64,000 nucleotides of DNA, from contig NZ_AUMW01000003.1 in NCBI RefSeq assembly GCF_000430885.1, positions 1 through 64,000 of the forward strand, read 5' to 3'. Of the stretch, positions 44,517 through 52,741 are shown piece by piece (the first letter of the stretch is position 1; the number at the start of each line of letters is the position of its first letter). The DNA is from Desulfotruncus alcoholivorax DSM 16058 (GTDB taxonomy: Bacteria; Bacillota; Desulfotomaculia; Desulfotomaculales; Desulfallaceae). A program made the position numbers and the translations under genes. The notes beneath the pieces are model-generated. The model was not told the DNA's origin. It was given only the letters and a program-made list of their open reading frames with translations, and did no database searches.

Positions 44517-45359
44517 TTATAAAATTATTTCCTTATGCCTGCTGGCGTGGCAATTGATATTAACCGCCACAGGCAAACTTGCTATATGGGCGGGGTAGAT
44601 TTCAATGTGAACGGCAAGTGCCGTATAACGACCACCAAGCCCCTGCGGCCCAATACCTGTTTTGTTGATTTCCTCCAGCAATTCTTTTTCCAAACTTGCA
44701 ATTTCAGGCCTGGGGTTGGGTATGCCCACACTTCTTAATAGCGCCTCTTTGGCGAGCAAAGCACACTTTTCAAATGTGCCCCCAATACCTACGCCAACAA
44801 CAATCGGCGGGCAGGGGTTGGGTCCTGCCGCCTTTACTGTATCCAAAACGAATTTTTTAACCCCTTCAACCCCTTCAGCCGGCTTGAGCATTTTAATGGC
44901 GCTCATGTTTTCGCTACCGCCACCCTTTGGGGCTACCGTTATTTTTAAATTATCGCCAGGAACTAGCTTTAAGTGTAACACTGCTGGAGTGTTGTCACCT
45001 GTGTTAACGCGTTCCAAAGGATGGCCAACTATGGACTTCCTTAAATAACCTTCAGCATATCCTCTCCGCACCCCTTCGTTGATTGCATCCTCCAGGGGGC
45101 CCCCTACGATATGAACTTCCTGCCCCAACTCAACAAACACCACAGCAAAACCGGTGTCCTGACACATCGGGACTTCTTCTGTACGGGCAATCTCAGCATT
45201 CTTAATTAATTGTTCAATAATTTCTTTACCCGTTAGGGAAAGCTCTTTTTCATATGCATTTTTAAAAGCATCTATCATATCCTGACCAAGAAAAAAATTG
45301 GCCTCCATACACAGCTTTGCAGTGGCATTTGTAATCTCTTCAACATTAATGGTTTTAAT
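44517..45359 (-). CDS. mmcB: Class I fumarase alpha subunit, probable ATT start
   Basis: N-terminal half of the 4Fe-4S fumarase, 280 residues. PMCQDTGFAVVFVELGQEVHIVGG contains a cluster Cys; GGGSENMSAIKML and PNPCPPIVVGVGIGGTFEKCALLAKEALL carry further ligands. It is the first enzyme gene of the mmc operon. The only start compatible with the strong ribosome site AAAGGGGGGAA (45366-45376, minus strand) is ATT at 45357-45359, giving (M)KTINVEEITNATAKLC, a normal N-terminus for the family. The in-frame GTG at 45402-45404 lies inside the -12 promoter box. Confidence 0.92.
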   Translation of the reverse strand: MKTINVEEITNATAKLCMEANFFLGQDMIDAFKNAYEKELSLTGKEIIEQLIKNAEIARTEEVPMCQDTGFAVVFVELGQEVHIVGGPLEDAINEGVRRGYAEGYLRKSIVGHPLERVNTGDNTPAVLHLKLVPGDNLKITVAPKGGGSENMSAIKMLKPAEGVEGVKKFVLDTVKAAGPNPCPPIVVGVGIGGTFEKCALLAKEALLRSVGIPNPRPEIASLEKELLEEINKTGIGPQGLGGRYTALAVHIEIYPAHIASLPVAVNINCHASRHKEIIL

Positions 45360-45403
45360 TTTAGTTCCCCCCTTTAAAAAGTAATGCTTGCCTAAATTAT
45401 ACA

Positions 45404-45419
45404 CGCAATTATTATGCCA
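45404..45419 (-). promoter_or_regulatory. Sigma-54 promoter of the mmc operon
   Basis: On the minus strand TGGCAT-AATAA-TTGCG: GG (45418-45417) and GC (45406-45405) are exactly 10 bases apart, as in the consensus TGGCACG-N4-TTGCW. The start point would be near 45393, 34 bases before the ATT start. The gene just upstream encodes a sigma-54 activator. A TATAAT (45401-45396) overlaps, so sigma-A use is also possible. Confidence 0.8.
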
Positions 45420-45481
45420 CCTAACATTTCTTTAAAATTCTAACATATCTATTTATAAAAAATACAAAATAACTTGGTTTT

Positions 45482-45498
45482 ACTAAAAAATTTTTAGT
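45482..45498 (-). promoter_or_regulatory. Candidate upstream activator site of mmc operon
   Basis: ACTAAAAA (45482-45489), one centre base, TTTTTAGT (45491-45498): a perfect palindrome about 90-105 bases before the predicted start point, the usual place for a sigma-54 activator. It could instead be a weak terminator of the activator gene. Confidence 0.4.
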
Positions 45499-45556
45499 TT
45501 TTAGAAACGATAATAAAAAAAATAGAAATATTAATGTCTAATTTTTTTAATCTTTT

Positions 45557-47263
45557 CTAAATGTTTGAATTTTCCAATTTAGCTTTTTTAAGTTTATTAT
45601 AAAGTGTCGCCAGAGATATATTTAACGCCTGGGCAGCCCGTCTTTTACCCTCTACAGTGTTACCAAATTTAGTTAAAGCCTTTTTAATCAGTAATTGTTC
45701 CATCTGTTCAATCGGCATCAGATCTATATCTTTTTCTGGTAGAGTTTTAAACTGGCTAACATGCTGAACAAAATGTTGTTTCTTGAGAATTACATCATCA
45801 ACAGTTACCATCACTCTTTCCACAACGTTTTCCAGCTCCCTGACATTTCCCGGCCAGTCGTAACTATATAAGATTTCTTCAGCGTCCTTGGATATGCCCT
45901 GTACTTTCTTGCCTAATTTTCTATTTAATTTAACGATTAGATTATTAACCAGCATGGGTAAATCATCTTTGCGCAGCCTTAGCGGGGGAATAGTAATTTC
46001 CACTACATTCAACCTGTAGTACAGATCTTCCCTGAAATTGCCATTTCTAATCATTTCCCTGAGGTTTCTGTTAGTTGCTGCAATTACTCTTACATCTACT
46101 CGTATAGTTTGATTGCCGCCAACTTTTTCAAATTCCATTTCCTGAAGTACTCTTAACAATTTTCCCTGCAGCGCCAGGTTCATATCCCCTATTTCATCAA
46201 GAAAAATCGTCCCTCCGTTGGCCAGTTCAAACTTACCGATCTTTGATTTTACTGCGCCTGTAAAAGCTCCTTTAGCATACCCGAAAAACTCGCTTTCCAA
46301 CAGGTTTTCAGGTATTGCAGCACAATTGACCTTAATAAATGGTTTTTCCCGCCTGGAACTAACATGATGAATAGCATGCGCGAACAGTTCTTTCCCGGTT
46401 CCACTTTCACCCAACAGTAAAACGGTTGTATTGCTGCGTGCAGATTTTTCAGCAAGTTGGATGCATTTTTTTAGCTCGCTGCTTTCGCCAATGATGTCAG
46501 AAAAATTATACTTACAAGTCGTTACCTGGCCGAACTTGTCCGAAAGGTTTTCTATTAGACTAGTTCGCTGCTTCAATTCGTCCATTAACTTCATAACGTC
46601 TGTAAAATGTTGAAAAACTACAACAGCTCCTTCCAAACTGCCATCAATAATAATTGGTGAAGCATTACTTATTACCTCAGCATTACTTCCGCCAACTTTG
46701 GTCCTATGTCCAAAAACATTTTTGCCTGTTCGCAAAGCCATGGCCAGGGCCCCATCAGGGGAAACTTCAAGAAGATTTTGGCCTATTCTTTCTTCAGCAG
46801 GTATACCTGTTATCCTGACAAAAGCGGGGTTTACGTATTTAATGATCCCGTCCTTGCCGGCCACCTCCACGGCTTCTTGGACCGAATTCAAAATAGTAGA
46901 CAGCTCACCTTGAATTCTTTTAATTTTGAGTAATTCTTTCTTTTCTTGAAAAAGGCGCACCATTAAGTTTACCGAGCCGGTTTCGATTATTGAAACATTA
47001 CCCCTGATTTGCTTAAGCTTCTCCTCAACTTTGATGTCTTTAACAGTATTAATAACTATGCTCAAACCGTTAATTTTAAAGATTTTATCAAGTGAGTTAT
47101 GAAATGTAATATTATTGGCCTTTAATAAATTAGAAGGCACTATTTCATCATAAATATTAAAAAAAGAAGTAACCTCAATATCCTTTAAGTTTCTAAGCAG
47201 GTTATAAACGGATAAAGCATCGTCACCAATACCAATAATAGCCACCTTAATCTTATTATCCAA
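45557..47263 (-). CDS. mmcA: Sigma-54-dependent transcriptional activator of the mmc operon
   Basis: A 568-residue enhancer-binding protein. Residues 1-105 look like a Rossmann-type domain ([18 protein letters not shown] with GxGxxA). Residues about 118-225 are a PAS domain ([30 protein letters not shown]). The AAA+ domain has Walker A GESGTGKE (285-292), GAFTGA (332-337), the sigma-54 contact loop, and FLDEIGDM. The C-terminus is a Fis-type helix-turn-helix ([18 protein letters not shown]). Start TTG at 47263 after GAAGGTG. It lies directly before the mmc enzymes and a -24/-12 promoter, matching mmcA. Confidence 0.93.
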   Translation of the reverse strand: MDNKIKVAIIGIGDDALSVYNLLRNLKDIEVTSFFNIYDEIVPSNLLKANNITFHNSLDKIFKINGLSIVINTVKDIKVEEKLKQIRGNVSIIETGSVNLMVRLFQEKKELLKIKRIQGELSTILNSVQEAVEVAGKDGIIKYVNPAFVRITGIPAEERIGQNLLEVSPDGALAMALRTGKNVFGHRTKVGGSNAEVISNASPIIIDGSLEGAVVVFQHFTDVMKLMDELKQRTSLIENLSDKFGQVTTCKYNFSDIIGESSELKKCIQLAEKSARSNTTVLLLGESGTGKELFAHAIHHVSSRREKPFIKVNCAAIPENLLESEFFGYAKGAFTGAVKSKIGKFELANGGTIFLDEIGDMNLALQGKLLRVLQEMEFEKVGGNQTIRVDVRVIAATNRNLREMIRNGNFREDLYYRLNVVEITIPPLRLRKDDLPMLVNNLIVKLNRKLGKKVQGISKDAEEILYSYDWPGNVRELENVVERVMVTVDDVILKKQHFVQHVSQFKTLPEKDIDLMPIEQMEQLLIKKALTKFGNTVEGKRRAAQALNISLATLYNKLKKAKLENSNI

Positions 47264-47409
47264 TATTTACACCTTCTCGTTAGGGTAAATTTTTATTCTT
47301 CTGATTAATTCGACTATTTTTTAATTTATCCTTCTAAAAAATATAAAAATGTTTCATAGCCAAATTGTTTTAACAAAAATAACCTTTCTTACGTCAGACA
47401 ATAACTTCA

Positions 47410-47456
47410 GGCGAATAACTCCTGTAACCCGTTCCAGGTTACAGGAGTTATTCGCC
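47410..47456 (-). terminator. Hairpin overlapping the end of the LysR gene
   Basis: A 20-bp perfect stem (47410-47429 with 47437-47456; core GCGAATAACTCCTGTAACC) with loop CGTTCCA. The LysR stop codon lies in one arm. It separates the LysR unit from mmcA. Confidence 0.8.
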
Positions 47457-48338
47457 CTTGTTTAAAATTAACTCTTGAAAGGCATCTGTAGCATAGTTGA
47501 TCATTTCAGGTGTATAGCGAACAAGAAAAAAACTCCTTGTCATGTCGACACCTTTAAGCAATGTTTTTTGAACTTTCCCCGTATCCAACACATCAGAAGC
47601 AGCAAGGCTGGAAACAAAACCAACACCAATTCCGGATTGAACCGCGCTAATTACCGCCCTGGTACTGCCAAGTTCCATTTCAGCCTCAATTTGCTGGCAA
47701 TCAACCCCGTACCTGTTTAAGATTTCCCACATGGATTGGCGTGTACCTGAACCTTCCTCACGGAGAATTAGTTTTTCAGTTAACAATTCTTTTGCCTCAA
47801 TAGCTTTTCCTGACCAGCGATGGCCCGGTGGAACAATTAAAACCAATTCATCATCCAACCATTTTGTGAATTTTAAATTCTCTTTTTTTACTATTTTTCC
47901 AACTACGCCAATATCTATATCCCGATCCTGTACCCAGGATATTACTTCTCCACTGCCTGCAACCCGCAGGCTCATATGAATGCCTGGATATTTGCGCTTA
48001 AACCTGCCAATATATCCGGGTAAAATATATTCCCCTGGGATAGTGCTGGCACCAATGGCTAAACGCCCGGCTTTAAGACCCCGAATTGCATCTAAACCAG
48101 TCTTTATTTTGTGATAATGCCCAAGCATTTTTTTCGCTTCGGGATAAAGCAACTGGCCAGCTTCTGTAAGGATGATTTTCTTTTCATTACGCTGAAATAA
48201 GGTAACCTTCAGATCTTCTTCCAGGGCTTTGATTTGAAAACTTATAGCTGGCTGGCTCATATAAAGTTTTTTTGCTGCACGTGTAAAGCTTTGCAGCTCA
48301 GTCACCCGAACAAAAGCCTCAAGCTGCTTAAAATTCAT
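47448..48338 (-). CDS. LysR-family transcriptional regulator
   Basis: A 296-residue regulator. The N-terminal winged helix-turn-helix reads MNFKQLEAFVRVTELQSFTRAAKKLYMSQPAISFQIKALEEDL, typical of LysR; the C-terminal part is the effector-binding periplasmic-binding-protein fold (LAIGASTIPGEYILPGYIGRF). It resembles CysL/YeiE-type regulators. It follows ynbB with 6 bases between, but its target is not evident; LysR genes are often next to their targets. Confidence 0.9.
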   Translation of the reverse strand: MNFKQLEAFVRVTELQSFTRAAKKLYMSQPAISFQIKALEEDLKVTLFQRNEKKIILTEAGQLLYPEAKKMLGHYHKIKTGLDAIRGLKAGRLAIGASTIPGEYILPGYIGRFKRKYPGIHMSLRVAGSGEVISWVQDRDIDIGVVGKIVKKENLKFTKWLDDELVLIVPPGHRWSGKAIEAKELLTEKLILREEGSGTRQSMWEILNRYGVDCQQIEAEMELGSTRAVISAVQSGIGVGFVSSLAASDVLDTGKVQKTLLKGVDMTRSFFLVRYTPEMINYATDAFQELILNKGE

Positions 48339-48344
48339 GGTATA

Positions 48345-49577
48345 TCACCACCGTAAAACTTCGCTGGCAGCTTCAATTAAACCAATTTTAGTATAAGTAA
48401 GCGAAAGGCCTCCTTGAAAGTAAACCCCATATGGCTCTCGCATTGGTGCATCTGCTGTAAATTCAAGAGAAGCACCTTGAACAAAAGTACCTGCCGCCAT
48501 TATTACCTGATGCTGGTAACCGGGCAGGGGTGAAGGGACAGGAACGACATGACTGTCCACAGGAGAGGCTCCCTGGATACCACGACAAAAAGCCTCTACA
48601 CGTTCAGGGGTTTTTAAAATTACCGCCTGAACAATGTCAGTTCTCTTATCATATGGTGATGGAAAAACATCAAAACCTAACTCTTTAAAAAACAAAGCCG
48701 CCCAGATAGCTCCCCGCAAGGCCTCCATCACCAGATGCGGAGCTAAATATAAACCCTGGAAAAAAAGACGCTGCCAGCCTAAAGTGGGCCCTACTTCAGC
48801 ACCGATACCCGGAGCAGTCAACCTATTTGCTGCTAGCTCAACTAACTTCTTTTTTCCCGCTACATATCCTCCTGTAGGAGCCAACCCTCCTCCAGGATTT
48901 TTGATTAATGAACCTGCTATTATATCAGCTCCGTTTTCCGTTGGCTCTGATTCTTCAACAAATTCGCCATAGCAATTATCCACAAATATTATTGTATCTG
49001 GCTGTCTGGCCTTAATGAAACTGCACAGCTTACTCAATTCCGCCATATTAAGGGATGGTCTTAAACTGTATCCACAAGAGCGCTGGATTGAAACCATTTT
49101 CACGGGCTGGCGTAATTCTTCGTCCAGCCTTCCCCAATCTAAAGTCCCATCATCAAGCAGTTCAATTTGACGGCAGCACACCCCCATGCTAACCAACGAT
49201 CCTTCGCTTTTTGTATGATAGCCAATAATTTTATCCAGTGTATCATAGGGTTTACCCTGTACCGTCAACAACAGGTCGCCGCTTTTTAAAATGCCGTATA
49301 AACACAAAGCAATAGCATGCGTGCCACTAACTATTTGCCCCCTAACCAGAGCATCCTCTGTTTGAAAGATTCGGCAAAAAACCTCTTCCAGCTTTTCCCG
49401 GCCAGCATCGTCATAGCCGTAGCCGGTTGATCCTCCAAGGTGAAATGAACTTACCTTGGATTGTCTAAAAGCGTTTATAACTTTTTTATGATTTAATAAT
49501 TCAACGGGTTCGATAGAACGGTATATTTCAACAACTTCCTTATTTACTTTTTCCGCTACCAACGCTAAATCTTTCAA
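48345..49577 (-). CDS. Aminotransferase-like YnbB / methionine gamma-lyase family protein
   Basis: A PLP-dependent fold-type I protein of PF06838 (B. subtilis YnbB, once called aluminium resistance protein), 410 residues. SSFHLGGSTGYGYDDAGREKLEEVF, VRGQIVSGTHAIALCLYG, FVDNCYGEFVE and the PLP-lysine segment AGSLIKNPGGGLAPTGGYVAG are family-typical. Start TTG at 49577 after ACGAGGAGTG. The neighbourhood (hfq, miaA, spoVK) is that of ynbB in Bacillus. The reaction is not established. Confidence 0.88.
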   Translation of the reverse strand: MKDLALVAEKVNKEVVEIYRSIEPVELLNHKKVINAFRQSKVSSFHLGGSTGYGYDDAGREKLEEVFCRIFQTEDALVRGQIVSGTHAIALCLYGILKSGDLLLTVQGKPYDTLDKIIGYHTKSEGSLVSMGVCCRQIELLDDGTLDWGRLDEELRQPVKMVSIQRSCGYSLRPSLNMAELSKLCSFIKARQPDTIIFVDNCYGEFVEESEPTENGADIIAGSLIKNPGGGLAPTGGYVAGKKKLVELAANRLTAPGIGAEVGPTLGWQRLFFQGLYLAPHLVMEALRGAIWAALFFKELGFDVFPSPYDKRTDIVQAVILKTPERVEAFCRGIQGASPVDSHVVPVPSPLPGYQHQVIMAAGTFVQGASLEFTADAPMREPYGVYFQGGLSLTYTKIGLIEAASEVLRW

Positions 49578-49596
49578 AATACGCACTCCTCGTATG

Positions 49597-50541
49597 TCAA
49601 TTATCAATTGATTCCCTGGCACCCAACATATCCTGCCTGTTTATTACCATCAAGTCCTCCCTGGTTGTCTCACTCATTTTGACCAACCTAACCGCTTGAA
49701 CCCTCATGGCCCTTTCAATCAGGTTCCTGACCAGCCTTGCATTTCCATTATGCTCATGCAATTTTTTTATAGATTTTAAAACCATAATCAACTCTTCCCT
49801 GGCGCCGCTGGAAAGAAGATATTGTCTTTGCTGCAGCATCAAATCCGCAATATCCGTCAGTTCGGCTGTTGAATAGTCGGGGAAGGTTATGTGGATAGGA
49901 AAACGTGATCTTAACCCGGGGTTTGTATCCATAAACTTTTCCATTTCATACTTATATCCAGCCAAGATGATAATCAAATTATCCTTATTATCTTCCATGC
50001 CTTTAACAATAGTGTCTATAGCTTCTTTACCAAAATCTTTCTCTCCACCTCTGGCAAGTGAATAGGCCTCGTCAATGAACAAAATACCTCCCAGCGATTT
50101 TCTGATCTGCTCCCTTGTCTTTTGGGCCGTATGTCCTATGTACTCCCCTACCAGGTCCGCTCTTTCCACTTCCTGCAGGTGGCCTTTTGGTAAAATACCT
50201 GCTTCCCTAAATAATTTACCAAGTATTCTGGCTACAGTTGTCTTACCAGTTCCGGGGTTGCCCTTAAATACCATGTGCAATGCCTGGGCTTCTGTATGCA
50301 GCTTTTCTCTTGAACGCCTCTTTTGTATTTCGGCAAAAGCATAGATCTCATTGATATGTTTCTTGACATTATTTAATCCAACCAGGGATTCCAACTCCAG
50401 TTTAATTGCCTTGATTTTGTCCTCATTTTCATTGGGCTGATTGGATTTGATCCTATCCTTTACGGACGATGCCCGATTTATTGGCTGCTGCAAGGTCGAG
50501 TTCTTAACCTCGGAAGACTGCCACATTCGAACTTTTACCAA
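49597..50541 (-). CDS. spoVK: SpoVK/CbbX-type AAA+ ATPase
   Basis: A 314-residue AAA+ protein of the SpoVK family (stage V sporulation protein K). Residues 1-40 are polar and variable. The module has ELESLVGLNNVKKHINEI, Walker A GNPGTGKTTVARILG, Walker B ILFIDEAYSLA, sensor LAGYK and arginine finger NPGLRSRFP. Start TTG at 50541 after GAGGTGATC. It lies between ynbB and hfq as in Bacillus. It is required late in sporulation in Bacillus; its substrate is unknown. Confidence 0.92.
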   Translation of the reverse strand: MVKVRMWQSSEVKNSTLQQPINRASSVKDRIKSNQPNENEDKIKAIKLELESLVGLNNVKKHINEIYAFAEIQKRRSREKLHTEAQALHMVFKGNPGTGKTTVARILGKLFREAGILPKGHLQEVERADLVGEYIGHTAQKTREQIRKSLGGILFIDEAYSLARGGEKDFGKEAIDTIVKGMEDNKDNLIIILAGYKYEMEKFMDTNPGLRSRFPIHITFPDYSTAELTDIADLMLQQRQYLLSSGAREELIMVLKSIKKLHEHNGNARLVRNLIERAMRVQAVRLVKMSETTREDLMVINRQDMLGARESIDN

Positions 50542-50609
50542 TATAGATCACCTCACCGGGCATTTATTAAAATGTTTATGCAACCGGCTTGGTTAAACTG
50601 CCTTAAAAA

Positions 50610-50632
50610 TGAAAGTCTCTCTAAAGAGAGAC
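50610..50632 (-). terminator. Terminator after hfq
   Basis: GTCTCTCT (50615-50622) pairs with AGAGAGAC (50625-50632). On the minus strand it is followed by TTTCATTTTT, 37 bases after the hfq stop. Confidence 0.6.
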
Positions 50633-50668
50633 CTGCATTTTGATAGACCCTGGGTTGTATGATAAGGC

Positions 50669-50911
50669 TTAACCTAACTTTGGTTCAGAAAAAGAGGTAT
50701 TAACAGGTTTCATGGGGCTTACTGTGGAAATAGCATGTTTATAAACCATCATTTGCTTACCATCACTTTCCATGATTACCGTAAAATTATCAAACCCTTT
50801 AACCATTCCCTTTAATTGAAAGCCGTTAATCAAAAAAATTGTAACAGGAATATTATCCTTTCTAACCTGGTTTAAAAAAGCATCCTGTAAATTTATTTGG
50901 GTCTTTGACAT
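50669..50911 (-). CDS. hfq: RNA-binding protein Hfq
   Basis: Hexameric Sm-like RNA chaperone, 80 residues. Sm1 [39 protein letters not shown] and Sm2 YKHAISTV (YKHAIS motif) are complete. The N-terminal Lys/Gln-rich start and short tail are typical of Firmicutes. Start ATG at 50911 after GGAGGGAGA. It is 17 bases after miaA, the conserved miaA-hfq pair. Confidence 0.97.
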   Translation of the reverse strand: MSKTQINLQDAFLNQVRKDNIPVTIFLINGFQLKGMVKGFDNFTVIMESDGKQMMVYKHAISTVSPMKPVNTSFSEPKLG

Positions 50912-50928
50912 ATGTCTCCCTCCGTTGG

Positions 50929-51921
50929 CTATTTTTCTTTTTTCTTTATTTCTGCCCCAACTGTACTATCCCAAAGCTTAACTATATCATCCGCCGTCTG
51001 ATCTATTGTATCATAATTCTCCATATCTATCCAATTGATATTACTATATCGTTTAAACCAAGTCAACTGTCGCTTAGCAAATCGCCGTGTGTTTCTTTTT
51101 AAAATCATAACCGCTTCTTCCAACGAATACTCGTTTAGTAGATAACCTATAATTTCTTTATAGCCCAAACCCTGCATAGAAGCAAGTTCTTTTTGATAGC
51201 CGGCCTTTAACAGATTCGAAACCTCCTCTACAAGGCCCCGGGCTACCATCTGATCCACACGCGTTTCTATTCTTTGGTATAGTTTGTTGCGGTCGTAGTA
51301 TAAACCGGTAAGTAACATATTATATGATTCATATTCATTTTTGTAATCACTTCTGGCTATGGAACCGGTTCTACCTGCTTGGCGAACAATTTCCAAAGCT
51401 CTGATTACCCGTTTTAAATTATTTGGGTGTATGCGCTCCGCGGCTTCCGGGTCAACCTGTTTAAGCATATTATGTATTGTTTGTTTACCCTTTTCTTCAG
51501 CTATTTGTTGCAGGAAACTTCTATACTCCTGATCGACCCCTGAAAAACCAAAATCATAATTATATATTACCGAATCAACATAGAAACCGGTTCCACCGGC
51601 TAAGATCGGAATTTTCCCCCTGCCATATATATTTTGGATTGCCTCCCTGGCAAGTCTTTGATAGATTTGGACCGAAAACTTATCGTCAGGATCAACGATA
51701 TCAATTAGATAATGGGGCACTCCTTCCATTTCTTCGGGGGTTGGCTTTGCGGTCCCTATGTTCATATAGCGGTAAATCAACATAGAATCAGCCGATATAA
51801 TTTCACCATCCAGCTTTTTTGCCACTTTTACGGCTACAGATGTTTTCCCTGAAGCAGTTGGACCAGTTATAATCAATAGCGGTATTTTGGAAATTTGTTT
51901 CATCCTAATTAATTCAACCAT
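50929..51921 (-). CDS. miaA: tRNA dimethylallyltransferase
   Basis: Adds a dimethylallyl group to A37 of tRNAs reading UNN codons; the product is the substrate of MiaB, encoded at 60.8-62.2 kb. 330 residues: P-loop [40 protein letters not shown] and the C-terminal [14 protein letters not shown] are signatures. ATG at 51921 overlaps the stop of the upstream methyltransferase; ATG 51903 is also possible. Confidence 0.96.
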   Translation of the reverse strand: MVELIRMKQISKIPLLIITGPTASGKTSVAVKVAKKLDGEIISADSMLIYRYMNIGTAKPTPEEMEGVPHYLIDIVDPDDKFSVQIYQRLAREAIQNIYGRGKIPILAGGTGFYVDSVIYNYDFGFSGVDQEYRSFLQQIAEEKGKQTIHNMLKQVDPEAAERIHPNNLKRVIRALEIVRQAGRTGSIARSDYKNEYESYNMLLTGLYYDRNKLYQRIETRVDQMVARGLVEEVSNLLKAGYQKELASMQGLGYKEIIGYLLNEYSLEEAVMILKRNTRRFAKRQLTWFKRYSNINWIDMENYDTIDQTADDIVKLWDSTVGAEIKKKEK

Positions 51922-52717
51922 CCTTAAACATAATTCCGTATCTCACGGAGCTGTTTTTACCCCCCTCAATGTACTTAAAACCCAGTTTTTCTAATTCATT
52001 GCCCCACCTGTTTTCCTTTACAACAACTCTTTTTGATGCAACTCTCAGAGCTGAATCAAGCACCCTATTTGTAATAGGTCTGTGGTCCGCAAGTGGCCTT
52101 AAAGCGTTTATACCACTTGATTTAGACATTGGTATCCTAAACATTGGATCAAAATAAACTACATCAAAACTATTATCCGGCAGCTCCTCCAGGGTAATCC
52201 TGTGATCACCTTTGAAAACCTTAATCCGGCTCATTGCATTTAATACATCATGACTTGTCTTTTTATAACTTTTTTGAAGTCCGATCTGAACAATGGAGGC
52301 AACCAGAGGTGAACTTTCAATTCCTAAAACAAAACCTTTCGGCCCCAAAATATAGCTGGCAACTATTGCATCAGTTGCCAGACCCAAGGTACAATCCAGC
52401 AAGCGCTGCCCATCACATAAACCCATGGCATTAATCATCTGATCATTTTTTCCAGACTTAATTTCCTTTATGCGAATTACAGCCATCGACGGATGAAAAA
52501 AAAATTCACTTTCACCAACAATGCAAATTATCCTAAGTGGTTCCACCACAACCATGCCGTCAGGTTTCCAGCTATCTTTCAGCTCACTAATAGTCTTCTT
52601 GCCCCTGGCAACATAAGGTATTCCTGTTTCATTGCTTATACGGGCTGCCAATTCATATTGGTCTGCTCGCGCACCTAAAGACGTAGTAATAATAAAATTT
52701 TTTTCGGAATTAACCAT
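51914..52717 (-). CDS. RsmJ-like class I SAM-dependent methyltransferase
   Basis: A 267-residue methyltransferase. Motif I is LLDCTLGLATDAIVASYILG, followed by LGIESSP; the catalytic-type loop is VYFDPMFRIP, like the DPMFP of 16S rRNA G1516 methyltransferase RsmJ (PF04445). The N-terminal 90 residues are an extra domain (TTSLGARADQYELAARISNETGIPYVARGKKTI). Its end overlaps miaA by 8 bases and it follows mutL by 24 bases. Probably acts on RNA; the target is inferred only. Confidence 0.82.
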   Translation of the reverse strand: MVNSEKNFIITTSLGARADQYELAARISNETGIPYVARGKKTISELKDSWKPDGMVVVEPLRIICIVGESEFFFHPSMAVIRIKEIKSGKNDQMINAMGLCDGQRLLDCTLGLATDAIVASYILGPKGFVLGIESSPLVASIVQIGLQKSYKKTSHDVLNAMSRIKVFKGDHRITLEELPDNSFDVVYFDPMFRIPMSKSSGINALRPLADHRPITNRVLDSALRVASKRVVVKENRWGNELEKLGFKYIEGGKNSSVRYGIMFKDG

Positions 52718-52741
52718 ATGTACTTTCCAAGCATCCTTCCG

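Noticed and set aside
45396-45401. TATAAT as the main mmc promoter
   Set aside because: A perfect -10 hexamer is present but the -35 region 17 bases upstream does not resemble TTGACA, whereas the overlapping -24/-12 element has correct spacing and a matching activator gene next door.
45360-45404. GTG start at 45402-45404 for fumarase alpha
   Set aside because: It lies in the -12 box of the sigma-54 promoter and upstream of the predicted transcript start, without a ribosome site.
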